In this document: piece after piece, positions 1-6,169 of the stretch | How the letters are laid out: the number at the start of each line of letters is the position of its first letter | Position numbering within the stretch: position 1 is the stretch's first letter | From: Candidatus Methylomirabilota bacterium | GTDB taxonomy: Bacteria; Methylomirabilota; Methylomirabilia; Methylomirabilales; 2-02-FULL-66-22 | Length of the DNA stretch: 21,396 nucleotides | Reading direction: 5' to 3' | NCBI GenBank assembly: GCA_016208645.1 | Contig: JACQXP010000031.1 | Span: 1 to 21,396 of the forward strand | Position numbers and translations under genes: made by a program | Notes under the pieces: generated by a model | What the model was told of the DNA's origin: nothing | Database searches by the model: none | The model's input: only the letters and a program-made list of their open reading frames with translations

Positions 1-587
1 CCCGCCGGCTCCAGCATGGCCCGGGTAGAGAAGGACGCGGTCTGCCCGTCCAGGCTGATGGGGACCGTGTAGACCCGCGTGAGCCGCCGGAGTTCGTTCT
101 TCGGGCCGGCCATCCGGATGCGCGCCGGGGTGGAGGTCACCCGCTTCAGGGCGAAGCCCTTGGCGGGGGCCCCCTCGACCCGCGGGCTCACCTCCACCTC
201 GCGCACGGCCATGGCGTCCAGGACCAGCCGGACCCGGCGTGGGGTGACCTCCACGACCTCGATCCCCCGGGGGACGCGCACCGTCTCCGGGCGAATCGCG
301 ATGACGTTCTCCCCCTCCACGAAGCTCTTGGGAAGGCCCTCCAGGTCCACCTCCCGCGAGGCCAGGGTGGTCACCAGGGTCTTGGGGCCGCGCAGGCGGA
401 CCTCCAGGCTGTCGGGCGGATCGTTCACCAGGATCAGGTCGCGGGGCAGGTTCGTGATCTCCAGGGGGACGGTCCGCGTGACCTCGACCTTCTGCTCCCC
501 CAGGACCACGGCCCACAGGAAGACCGCCAGGACGACGGACAGGAGCTTCAGCCCGAGATTCGCCAGCAGCCGGCTCTGGATCCCCAT
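1..587 (-). CDS. cdaR: YbbR-domain protein CdaR, regulator of diadenylate cyclase (3' end cut by window edge)
   Basis: 195 codons are visible and the frame is still open at the left edge, so the C-terminus is missing. The N-terminus has a short basic stretch and then one hydrophobic segment (about residues 10-30, containing LLSVVLAVFLWAVVL), which fits a single membrane anchor. The rest is beta-rich, with repeated patterns such as VPLEITNLPRDL and PPDSLEVRLRGP that are typical of YbbR repeats. In Firmicutes CdaR binds CdaA at the membrane and modulates c-di-AMP synthesis; that role is known for the family and inferred here. The ATG start is supported by GGAGGAG nine bases upstream. The gene follows cdaA by 46 bases in the same direction, which is the usual pairing, and glmM often comes next, so glmM may lie just outside the window. 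Confidence 0.88.
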   Translation of the reverse strand, partial: MGIQSRLLANLGLKLLSVVLAVFLWAVVLGEQKVEVTRTVPLEITNLPRDLILVNDPPDSLEVRLRGPKTLVTTLASREVDLEGLPKSFVEGENVIAIRPETVRVPRGIEVVEVTPRRVRLVLDAMAVREVEVSPRVEGAPAKGFALKRVTSTPARIRMAGPKNELRRLTRVYTVPISLDGQTASFSTRAMLEPA

Positions 588-633
588 CGCGCTCCGCCCT
601 GCTCCTCCCAGATGTCTCCGTCCCCCCTGCGGG

Positions 634-1452
634 TCACTTGGCGGGGTCGCCAAGCGGCGCGGGGGTTCCCGCCCGCCGCCGACCGAAGGCCCTGAGCGGC
701 GGCCCCAGCAGTTGGCTCAGGCGTTGCCGCAGGCCGGCCCCGTCCAGGTTCCGGGTGATCTCGCCTCCCGTCACCAGGGAAATCGTGCCCGTTTCCTCCG
801 ACACCACGATGGCGATCGCGTCGCTCTCCTCGGTGACGCCCACGGCCGCCCGGTGCCGCGTCCCCAGGTCCCCCGGCAGGTCGGGATTGATGCTGAGCGG
901 CAGGAAACAGCCCGCGGCCACCATCCGGTCGCGGTTGATGATGACCGCCCCATCGTGCAGCGGCGAGTATGGGTAGAAGACCGACTCCAGCAGGCGCCGT
1001 GACACCAGGGCATCCAGCGTCGTCCCCGAATCCACGCTGTCCGACAGCCGCGAGTCCCGCTCCACCACGATGATGGCCCCGATCTTCCTGGCTGCCAGGG
1101 ACGTGACGGCGCGCACGACCTCGTCGATCATGTGGGCCTCTTGATAGCGGGAAAAGGCCCGCAGGAGGCTGCCCCGCCTGCCCACGCTGGCCAGGGCCCG
1201 CCGGAGTTCGGGCTGGAAAAGGATGATGATCAGCAGGAACCAGACCGCCAGCAGATTGGAGAGGGCCCAGTTGACCGTCAGGAGGCCGATGCGCAGGGAG
1301 ACCCGCGAGGCCAGGTACAGGAGGGCCAGGCCCAGGAGCATCTGGAACGCTCGGGTCCCCCGCAGCGCCAGGATGATCTGGTAGATGGCGAAGGTGACGA
1401 TCAGGATGTCCAGCCCGTCGATCCAGCGGAACTGATGGAGCAGGTCGAGCAT
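634..1452 (-). CDS. cdaA: Membrane diadenylate cyclase CdaA (DacA), makes c-di-AMP
   Basis: The 272-residue protein matches the family's usual length. Three hydrophobic segments lie in about residues 12-30, 36-58 and 62-80, followed by a cytoplasmic DisA_N (DAC) domain from about residue 100. The two catalytic signatures are present: DGA at 167-169 in SPLHDGAVI and RHR at 199-201 in GTRHRAAVG. The enzyme condenses two ATP into c-di-AMP, which controls potassium and osmolyte transport and cell-wall homeostasis in the organisms studied. The ATG start has a GGGGAG ribosome site nine bases upstream. cdaR follows 46 bases downstream, supporting a cdaA-cdaR operon. The C-terminal tail after residue 250 is Pro/Arg-rich and not conserved. 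I saw no convincing promoter in the upstream gap. Confidence 0.93.
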   Translation of the reverse strand: MLDLLHQFRWIDGLDILIVTFAIYQIILALRGTRAFQMLLGLALLYLASRVSLRIGLLTVNWALSNLLAVWFLLIIILFQPELRRALASVGRRGSLLRAFSRYQEAHMIDEVVRAVTSLAARKIGAIIVVERDSRLSDSVDSGTTLDALVSRRLLESVFYPYSPLHDGAVIINRDRMVAAGCFLPLSINPDLPGDLGTRHRAAVGVTEESDAIAIVVSEETGTISLVTGGEITRNLDGAGLRQRLSQLLGPPLRAFGRRRAGTPAPLGDPAK

Positions 1453-1806
1453 CCCGTTACGCTCCCCGGACCCTGCGTGACAGGCCGCTCCCCGTTCGAT
1501 CCCGGCCGGAAATCCGGGCCGCAGGCCCGCATACCCGGAGATGAGAACCGGATCCGCCCTCGAACTGGCAACGCAGAGGAATCTGCGGAAGGTGAGGTGT
1601 GGGGAGGAGGGAGGAACTGGCGCCGGCGGGCCGATCAGCTCTCCGGCCCGCCAGACCCTTCAGGTGCGGACCGGGGATCGGTGTTCCCCCGGTCGCAGTG
1701 GCCCTCTGCCCCATCGGTCATCCGGCTCGGTGTCCCGTGGCGCCTCGAGTTCCCGCGGCTTCCCGCCTCGGGGCGAGCGGCAAGCGCCGACGACCGGACA
1801 GGGTGG
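1453..1806. other. Gene-free spacer upstream of cdaA, with one GC-rich hairpin
   Basis: Apart from the element at 1812-1926, this stretch contains no recognisable gene. Short open frames on both strands have Arg/Pro/Gly-rich, non-conserved translations. One perfect 9-base stem is visible (1625-1633 GGCGGGCCG with 1644-1652 CGGCCCGCC, 10-base loop) but no T tract follows on either strand, so calling it a terminator is weak. A shorter imperfect stem lies at about 1504-1520. The cdaA 5' leader and promoter must lie here or further upstream, but I could not pick out a good -35/-10 pair. In some proteobacterial relatives folP sits between ftsH and cdaA; nothing resembling folP is present. Confidence 0.5.
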
Positions 1807-1811
1807 CTACG

Positions 1812-1926
1812 TGCTTGATTTCATAATTCCGTATCGGGTTTGCCCCGATACGGATCGCCCTTTGCCAAGGGCGTTTCGTGTAGGGTTGGTTGGCGCCAAA
1901 CCTACACGAACTTATGAAATCAAGTA
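1812..1926. mobile_element. MITE-like palindromic element that can fold as a four-way cloverleaf
   Basis: This 115-base block is AT-richer than its surroundings. Its ends are inverted repeats matching at 14 of 15 positions (1812-1826 TGCTTGATTTCATAA; 1912-1926). Three further hairpins sit inside: 1829-1838 with 1844-1853 (10 perfect pairs), 1856-1862 with 1867-1873 (7 perfect pairs), and 1875-1884 with 1901-1910 (10 perfect pairs, continuing with 4 more after one mismatch). Linkers between stems are only 1-2 bases, so the whole element closes as a neat four-way junction. The 5-base direct repeat CTACG flanks it at 1807-1811 and 1927-1931, as a target duplication would. The right copy contains the ftsH stop codon (TAG on the minus strand). 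There is no coding capacity, so movement would need a transposase in trans. It could instead be a structured 3' RNA element of ftsH. The structure is seen directly; mobility is inferred. Confidence 0.6.
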
Positions 1927-3747
1927 CTACGCCGCAGCCGCAGGCGCCGGGGATCCGGCTCCCTTCACGATCGAATCAATTTCCTGGCCGTCCAGCACCT
2001 CGCGCTCCAGGAGGGCCTCGGCCAGGCGATGCAGCGTCTCCAGCCCCTGCTGGACCAGCTCCTTGGCCCGCTCGTAGTTGTCCATGGCGATGCCGCGGAC
2101 CTCGCGATCGATCTCCATCGCGGTCTGCTCGCTGTAGTCCTGGTGCTGGGCGATCTCCCGCCCCAGGAAGATCATCTCCTCGCGCTTGCCGAACTGGAGG
2201 GGGCCCATCCGCTCGCTCATGCCCCACTCGCAGACCATCTTGCGCGCCAGCTCGGTGGCCCGCTCGAGGTCGTTCATGGCCCCCGTGGTAACCTCCTGCG
2301 GGCCGAAGACGATCTCCTCGGCGATGCGGCCCCCGTACAGGATGGCGATGTCGTTCAGCAGGTACTCTTTGGAGTAGTTGTGCTTGTCCTCGGTCGGCAG
2401 TTGCTGCGTGACCCCCAGGGCTCTTCCCCGTGGGATGATGGTCACCTTGTGGATCGGATCCGTGCCCGGCAAGAGCTTCGCCACCAGCGCGTGGCCCGCC
2501 TCGTGGTAGGCGGTGATCTTCCGCTCCTTGGCGCTGACCACCAGGCTCCTCCGCTCCACCCCCATGAGGACCTTGTCTTTGGCGTTCTCGAAGTCCGACA
2601 TCTCCACCAGCTTCTTGTTGGCCCGCGCCGCGAGGAGCGCCCCCTCGTTCACCAGGTTGGCCAGGTCGGCCCCGGAGAAGCCGGGCGTGCCCCTGGCCAG
2701 GACTTGCAGGTCCACGTCGGGGCCCAGCGGGATCTTCTTGGTGTGCACCTTCAGGATGCCCTCGCGGCCCCTCACGTCCGGCCGGGCCACCACCACCTGC
2801 CGGTCGAACCGCCCGGGCCGGAGCAGGGCCGGGTCCAGGACATCCGGCCGGTTGGTGGCCGCGATGAGGATGACCCCGTCGTTGGACTCGAACCCGTCCA
2901 TCTCCACCAGGAGCTGGTTGAGGGTCTGCTCGCGCTCGTCGTGGCCGCCGCCCAGGCCCGCGCCCCGGTGGCGCCCCACGGCGTCAATCTCGTCCATGAA
3001 GATGATGCAGGGGGCGTTCTTCTTCCCCTGCTCGAAGAGGTCCCGCACCCGGGAGGCGCCCACCCCCACGAACATCTCCACGAAGTCCGAGCCGGAGATG
3101 GAGAAGAAGGGGACGTTGGCCTCGCCCGCGATGGCGCGGGCCAGCAGGGTCTTCCCGGTGCCCGGGGGACCCATGAGCAGGACGCCCTTGGGGATGCGGC
3201 CGCCCAGCTTCTGGAATTTCTGCGGATCCTTCAGGAACTCGATGATCTCCTGCAGTTCTTCCTTGGCCTCGTCCACGCCGGACACGTCGGCGAAGGTCAC
3301 CTTGTTCTGCTTGTCCGAGAGCAGGCGCGCCCGGCTCTTGCCGAAGGACAGGGCCTTGGCCCCGCCCCCCTGCATCTGCCGCATGAAGAAGATCCAGACC
3401 CCGATGAACAGGAGCATGGGCAGCCAGGAGAGCAGGACGCTCATGTACCAGGGCTGGCCCTCGGCCGGCTTGGCGGTGATCTTCACCCCCTGCTTGCGCA
3501 GGATTCCGATCATCTCCTTGTCGTCGGGCGTGTAGGTCCGGAAGACCGAGTTGTCGGTCAGCCGTCCGGTGATGTCGTTGCCCTTGATGGTGACCTCGCC
3601 GACCTCGCCCCGCTCCACCTTGGTCATGAAGTCGCTGAAGATCAGCTCCTTCTGCATGGGCTGGCTCTGGTTGAAGATGTTGAACACCAGCACCATGATC
3701 AGGCCGATCACCAGCCAGAGGGCCAAATTTTTGAAGAACGGACTCAC
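1927..3747 (-). CDS. ftsH: ATP-dependent zinc metalloprotease FtsH
   Basis: The 606-residue protein is of normal family length. It has an N-terminal membrane segment (about 7-25), a periplasmic domain, a second membrane segment (about 102-122), the AAA+ domain and the peptidase domain. Visible motifs are Walker A GPPGTGKT (193-200), Walker B IIFMDEID (248-255), the second region of homology NRPDVLDPALLRPGRFDR (299-316), zinc site HEAGH (415-419) and the third zinc ligand in TTGAMNDLE (Asp 493). FtsH extracts and degrades membrane and short-lived cytosolic proteins as a hexamer. I chose the GTG start at 3747, giving MSPFFKNLALWL, because AGAGGAG lies at the right distance upstream; a longer in-frame ATG at 3807 adds an unconserved Arg-rich leader. 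It follows hpt by 198 bases and probably has its own promoter. The stop codon lies within the direct repeat flanking the cloverleaf element. Confidence 0.96.
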   Translation of the reverse strand: MSPFFKNLALWLVIGLIMVLVFNIFNQSQPMQKELIFSDFMTKVERGEVGEVTIKGNDITGRLTDNSVFRTYTPDDKEMIGILRKQGVKITAKPAEGQPWYMSVLLSWLPMLLFIGVWIFFMRQMQGGGAKALSFGKSRARLLSDKQNKVTFADVSGVDEAKEELQEIIEFLKDPQKFQKLGGRIPKGVLLMGPPGTGKTLLARAIAGEANVPFFSISGSDFVEMFVGVGASRVRDLFEQGKKNAPCIIFMDEIDAVGRHRGAGLGGGHDEREQTLNQLLVEMDGFESNDGVILIAATNRPDVLDPALLRPGRFDRQVVVARPDVRGREGILKVHTKKIPLGPDVDLQVLARGTPGFSGADLANLVNEGALLAARANKKLVEMSDFENAKDKVLMGVERRSLVVSAKERKITAYHEAGHALVAKLLPGTDPIHKVTIIPRGRALGVTQQLPTEDKHNYSKEYLLNDIAILYGGRIAEEIVFGPQEVTTGAMNDLERATELARKMVCEWGMSERMGPLQFGKREEMIFLGREIAQHQDYSEQTAMEIDREVRGIAMDNYERAKELVQQGLETLHRLAEALLEREVLDGQEIDSIVKGAGSPAPAAAA

Positions 3748-3754
3748 CCCGAAT

Positions 3755-3761
3755 CTCCTCT
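3755..3761 (-). promoter_or_regulatory. Ribosome binding site that fixes the ftsH GTG start
   Basis: On the minus strand AGAGGAG lies seven bases before GTG at 3747. The upstream ATG at 3807 has no comparable site, and the protein from GTG aligns with the usual FtsH N-terminus, so GTG is preferred. Confidence 0.7.
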
Positions 3762-3797
3762 CGCGCGGCCGCGAATCCCGTCGCACCACGCACGGTC

Positions 3798-3826
3798 CTT
3801 GTAACATGAAAGTCCGCCAAAGACAA
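3798..3826 (-). promoter_or_regulatory. Candidate sigma-70-type promoter for ftsH
   Basis: On the minus strand TTGTCT (3821-3826) and TACAAG (3798-3803) are separated by 17 bases, and TGT just before the -10 box makes an extended -10. Transcription would start near 3791, leaving a leader of about 44 bases that contains the ribosome site. This is pattern matching only. Confidence 0.42.
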
Positions 3827-3882
3827 CAGGAAACATCAGGAAATGGGCGCCTTCCGGGGACACAACGCCCGTCTCAGGCCAC

Positions 3883-3910
3883 GCGGAAGGCGGACGGCGG
3901 AAGGCGGATG
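3883..3910. repeat. Heptamer tandem repeat (GCGGANG)x4 between hpt and ftsH
   Basis: Four contiguous 7-base units vary only at position six (A, C, A, T). CGCCTTCCG at 3848-3856 can pair with CGGAAGGCG at 3884-3892 or 3898-3906, giving alternative 9-base stems in the hpt-ftsH spacer. The unit sequence differs from the other short repeats in the window but shares their 7-base period. Confidence 0.6.
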
Positions 3911-3945
3911 GCAGCTTCCGACAGGACGGGGGACCCGACCGGCCA

Positions 3946-4482
3946 CTACAGCTCCGGAGGGCCCTCCAGGACGGCGATGTGGGGAAGGTGCCGATACTGC
4001 TGGGCGTAGTCCAGGCCATATCCCACCACGAAGGCGTTGGGAATGACGAAGCCGCAATACTCGATCGGCGTGGACACCTGCCGCCGTTCCGCCTTGTCCA
4101 GCAGGGCACACATGGCCAAGCTGCGGGGCGAGGCGGCCCGGAACAGCTCCCGGAGGCGGGCGCTGGTGTGGCCGGTGTCGATGATGTCCTCCACGATCAG
4201 GATATCCCGATCGGCCAGGGCCACGTCCGCCGCCTTGGTGAACCGCGGCTCAGACAGGGGAAGGGTGCCCACCCCGTAGCTCTCCATGGCGACGAAGTCG
4301 CTCTGGCACGGGATGGGGAGCGCCCGGCACAGATCCGCCCAGAAGATGGCCGCCCCCTTCAGGACGCAGATCAGCAGGAGGTCCCGGTCCGCGAAGTCCA
4401 GGGAGATCACCGCGGCCAGTTCCTGGATGCGGGCCTGGATCTCGGGCCCCGTGATCAGGGTCGGGCCCAGTCGGTGTCGCAT
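3946..4482 (-). CDS. hpt: Hypoxanthine(-guanine) phosphoribosyltransferase
   Basis: The 178-residue protein is the usual size for bacterial Hpt. The phosphoribosyl pyrophosphate loop is clear as VEDIIDTGHT (97-106), with VLKGA at 40-44, a MESYG segment near 66-70 and the C-terminal VGYGLDYAQQYRHLP typical of this family. It salvages hypoxanthine and guanine to IMP and GMP in the cytoplasm. The start at 4482 (MRHRLGPTLI) is supported by GGAGGG close upstream; an earlier ATG at 4527 would begin inside the repeat-rich spacer. It lies downstream of tilS in the same direction, the tilS-hpt-ftsH order common in Gram-positive and several other phyla. The spacer to tilS is 82 bases and filled with heptamer repeats. 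Confidence 0.94.
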   Translation of the reverse strand: MRHRLGPTLITGPEIQARIQELAAVISLDFADRDLLLICVLKGAAIFWADLCRALPIPCQSDFVAMESYGVGTLPLSEPRFTKAADVALADRDILIVEDIIDTGHTSARLRELFRAASPRSLAMCALLDKAERRQVSTPIEYCGFVIPNAFVVGYGLDYAQQYRHLPHIAVLEGPPEL

Positions 4483-4498
4483 GGCCCCCTCCGTGGCA

Positions 4499-4581
4499 AT
4501 GGAAAATGGAAAACCGACAACTGACAACCGGTCAAATCAGAGCACGAAGATGGATGATCCGTTGTCAGTTGTCGGTTGTCG
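4499..4581. repeat. Two facing arrays of degenerate heptamers in the tilS-hpt spacer
   Basis: The left array (from 4499) has 7-base units all beginning with A: ATGGAAA twice, then ACCGACA and ACTGACA, running into ACCGGTC. The right array (4561-4581) has three units of GTTGTCR. The arrays are mutually inverted: 4514-4528 pairs perfectly with 4561-4575 over 15 bases, with a 32-base loop. The right arm overlaps the end of tilS and supplies its last codons and stop. The resulting hairpin would form in the tilS-hpt transcript just before the hpt ribosome site. Confidence 0.75.
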
Positions 4582-6019
4582 GTTTTAAATTGGGACTGCT
4601 GCCTGGAAATTCGACCTCCACCAGGCAGGCCGTGCCCCGCCCGCGGAAGCGGAAGTCTTCCGCGATCCGGTGGCCCACCACCCAGGCGATCCGGTCTCCG
4701 GCGAAAAGCAGCGGGATCCGCCCGCGCACCTGGCGGGGGACCTTGGCATCCACGAAGAAGTCCTGCAGCTTCTTCTCCCCCGACATGCCCAGGGGCCGGA
4801 AGCGATCGCCGGGGCGCCAGCCCCGGAGCGACAGCGGCCTCCCCAGCAGGCGCGGGCTCAGGACCGCCCGCCAGGGGCTCCCCTGTCCGGGTGGGAGGTG
4901 GTCTGCGGTGACCCGCCGCACCCGGACCCGGCACGCCAGGGGAGGCCAGGGCGTCCAGATGCCGGGCCGGAGCGGGACGTGGCCTGGCGAGTCCGCCACC
5001 GGACTCCGGCCCCGTGCCCGGCCACCCGGAGCCGCAGCAGCGGATGGCCCGATCCGGATCTCGGCGCCCTCCCGCCGCGCCTCGAACCCGCCCGGGAGCT
5101 GCACGACGGCATCCCGGACGAGCAGGCGTCCCAGCGCCGCGAGGTGCCGCCGCGTCAGGGCGTGAGCGCTCCGGCCCACCCACTGGAAGGCCGCCTGGAA
5201 TGCGCGGCGTGCCACGGCCGGGGCGGACGCGCGCAGGGCCGCCACGCCCAGCCACACCGCGGGACCCGCCTCCCGTCGCGCCTCCTCCACGAGCGAGGCA
5301 GCCTGCGCCGTGAGGGCCGCGTCGTCTTCGCGCAGCAGGGTCGCCAGCCTCGCCAGCGACTCGACGATGCGGGGGTTGTATTCCTTCGCCAGCAGGGGGA
5401 GCAGGCGGTGCCGGACGTGGTTCCGGCGGTAGGCATCCGAGGCGTTCGAGGCGTCCGTGCGGAAGGGAAGATGCTGGGCCGCCGCGTAGGCCTCCACCTC
5501 GGCCCGCGCTACCTCGAGCAGCGGCCGGACGATGCGATCGCGAACCGGGGGGATGCCGCCGAGGCCCCGGGGTCCCGTTCCTCGCAGAAGGTTCAGCAGG
5601 ACGGTCTCCGCCTGGTCATCCCGGGTGTGGGCCACGGCGATACGGGAGGCCCGGACCTCCTCTGCGATCGAGTCCAGACAGCGGTACCGGGCCGCCCGCG
5701 CCCAGGCCTGGGCCGACTCCCCGCGACGCCGCTCCGCGGGGTTCAGGCGGGCCACCGTGGCCCCCAGGCCCAGCCGGGCCGCCTCGGGCTCGACGAAGGC
5801 CGCATCGCGGTCGGCCGCCTTGCCGCGCAGGCCGTGGTGCACGTGGGCCACGTGCAACCGGAGGCCGAGGCGGGCCTGGAGCCGCGCCAGCACCTGGAGG
5901 AGGACCATGGAATCCACCCCGCCGGAGACGGCCACCACCAGGCGCTCGTCGGGCGCCACCCCGGCGTCCCGGAGGGCGATTGCGACACGATTCACCAACA
6001 TCACCCGAGGCATCTCCAT
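4565..6019 (-). CDS. tilS: tRNA(Ile)-lysidine synthetase TilS
   Basis: The 484-residue enzyme converts C34 of tRNA-Ile (anticodon CAU) to lysidine so that it reads AUA. The PP-loop SGGVDS is at residues 32-37, followed by HVHHGLRG and the conserved HTRDDQAETVLLNLLRGTG. The C-terminal TilS_C region is seen as RGWRPGDRFRPLGMSGEKKL and continues to GHRIAEDFRF. The start is uncertain: ATG 6019 and ATG 6001 are both plausible (GGAG lies 12 bases before the latter), and a GTG at 6070 opens a longer form. The last eight residues (NLKPTTDN) and the stop come from the intergenic heptamer repeat, so the natural end has probably been replaced or extended by repeat sequence. It is divergent from the kinase gene at 6170. 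Confidence 0.92.
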   Translation of the reverse strand: MEMPRVMLVNRVAIALRDAGVAPDERLVVAVSGGVDSMVLLQVLARLQARLGLRLHVAHVHHGLRGKAADRDAAFVEPEAARLGLGATVARLNPAERRRGESAQAWARAARYRCLDSIAEEVRASRIAVAHTRDDQAETVLLNLLRGTGPRGLGGIPPVRDRIVRPLLEVARAEVEAYAAAQHLPFRTDASNASDAYRRNHVRHRLLPLLAKEYNPRIVESLARLATLLREDDAALTAQAASLVEEARREAGPAVWLGVAALRASAPAVARRAFQAAFQWVGRSAHALTRRHLAALGRLLVRDAVVQLPGGFEARREGAEIRIGPSAAAAPGGRARGRSPVADSPGHVPLRPGIWTPWPPLACRVRVRRVTADHLPPGQGSPWRAVLSPRLLGRPLSLRGWRPGDRFRPLGMSGEKKLQDFFVDAKVPRQVRGRIPLLFAGDRIAWVVGHRIAEDFRFRGRGTACLVEVEFPGSSPNLKPTTDN

Positions 6020-6054
6020 CGCGATCCGCGCGCTTGCGCCGCGCCATCGCCTGG

Positions 6055-6083
6055 AGCTTAGTGAAGCCACCGGACGCCGTCAA
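6055..6083 (-). promoter_or_regulatory. Candidate tilS promoter
   Basis: On the minus strand TTGACG (6078-6083) and TAAGCT (6055-6060) are separated by 17 bases, placing a start near 6048, before ATG 6019. A 14-base direct repeat (CCGCGCGCTTGCGC at 6026-6039 and 6092-6105) flanks the core promoter on both sides. Candidate by pattern only. Confidence 0.4.
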
Positions 6084-6130
6084 CGGAAATCCCGCGCGCT
6101 TGCGCGCCTCGGGGCCACCCCAGATTCTCC

Positions 6131-6160
6131 TTGAAAGCGCGGCCTTCCCTCTGATATGGT
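6131..6160 (+). promoter_or_regulatory. Candidate promoter of the kinase gene, predicting a leaderless mRNA
   Basis: TTGAAA (6131-6136) and TATGGT (6155-6160) are 18 bases apart, and TGA before the -10 gives an extended -10 box. Only nine bases separate the -10 box from ATG 6170, so transcription would start at or within about three bases of the start codon. No ribosome binding site is present. The gene at 12543 has the same arrangement. Confidence 0.5.
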
Positions 6161-6169
6161 CGGCCCGCC

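Noticed and set aside
1625..1652. Rho-independent terminator
   Set aside because: The 9-pair GC stem is good but no run of T follows on either strand, and it is far from the nearest gene end.
1812..1926. tRNA or tRNA-like gene (cloverleaf outline)
   Set aside because: No 7-pair acceptor stem, no TTCRA T-loop, no anticodon-arm geometry; the outer stem is about 15 pairs and the length is too great.
1812..1926. Integron attC site
   Set aside because: No R''/R' core sites (GTTRRRY type) at the ends and no integrase gene; the three-hairpin arrangement is unlike attC.
2029..3804. 591-codon plus-strand frame opposite ftsH
   Set aside because: Shadow of ftsH, same compositional signature as the other antisense frames.
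4499..4581. CRISPR array
   Set aside because: Units are 7 bases, contiguous and degenerate, without spacers; no cas genes in the window.
5616..6083. Small minus-strand gene starting near 6043 with an ATG seven bases after the tilS -10 box
   Set aside because: Its translation is Arg/Gly-rich and overlaps the conserved PP-loop region of TilS in another frame.
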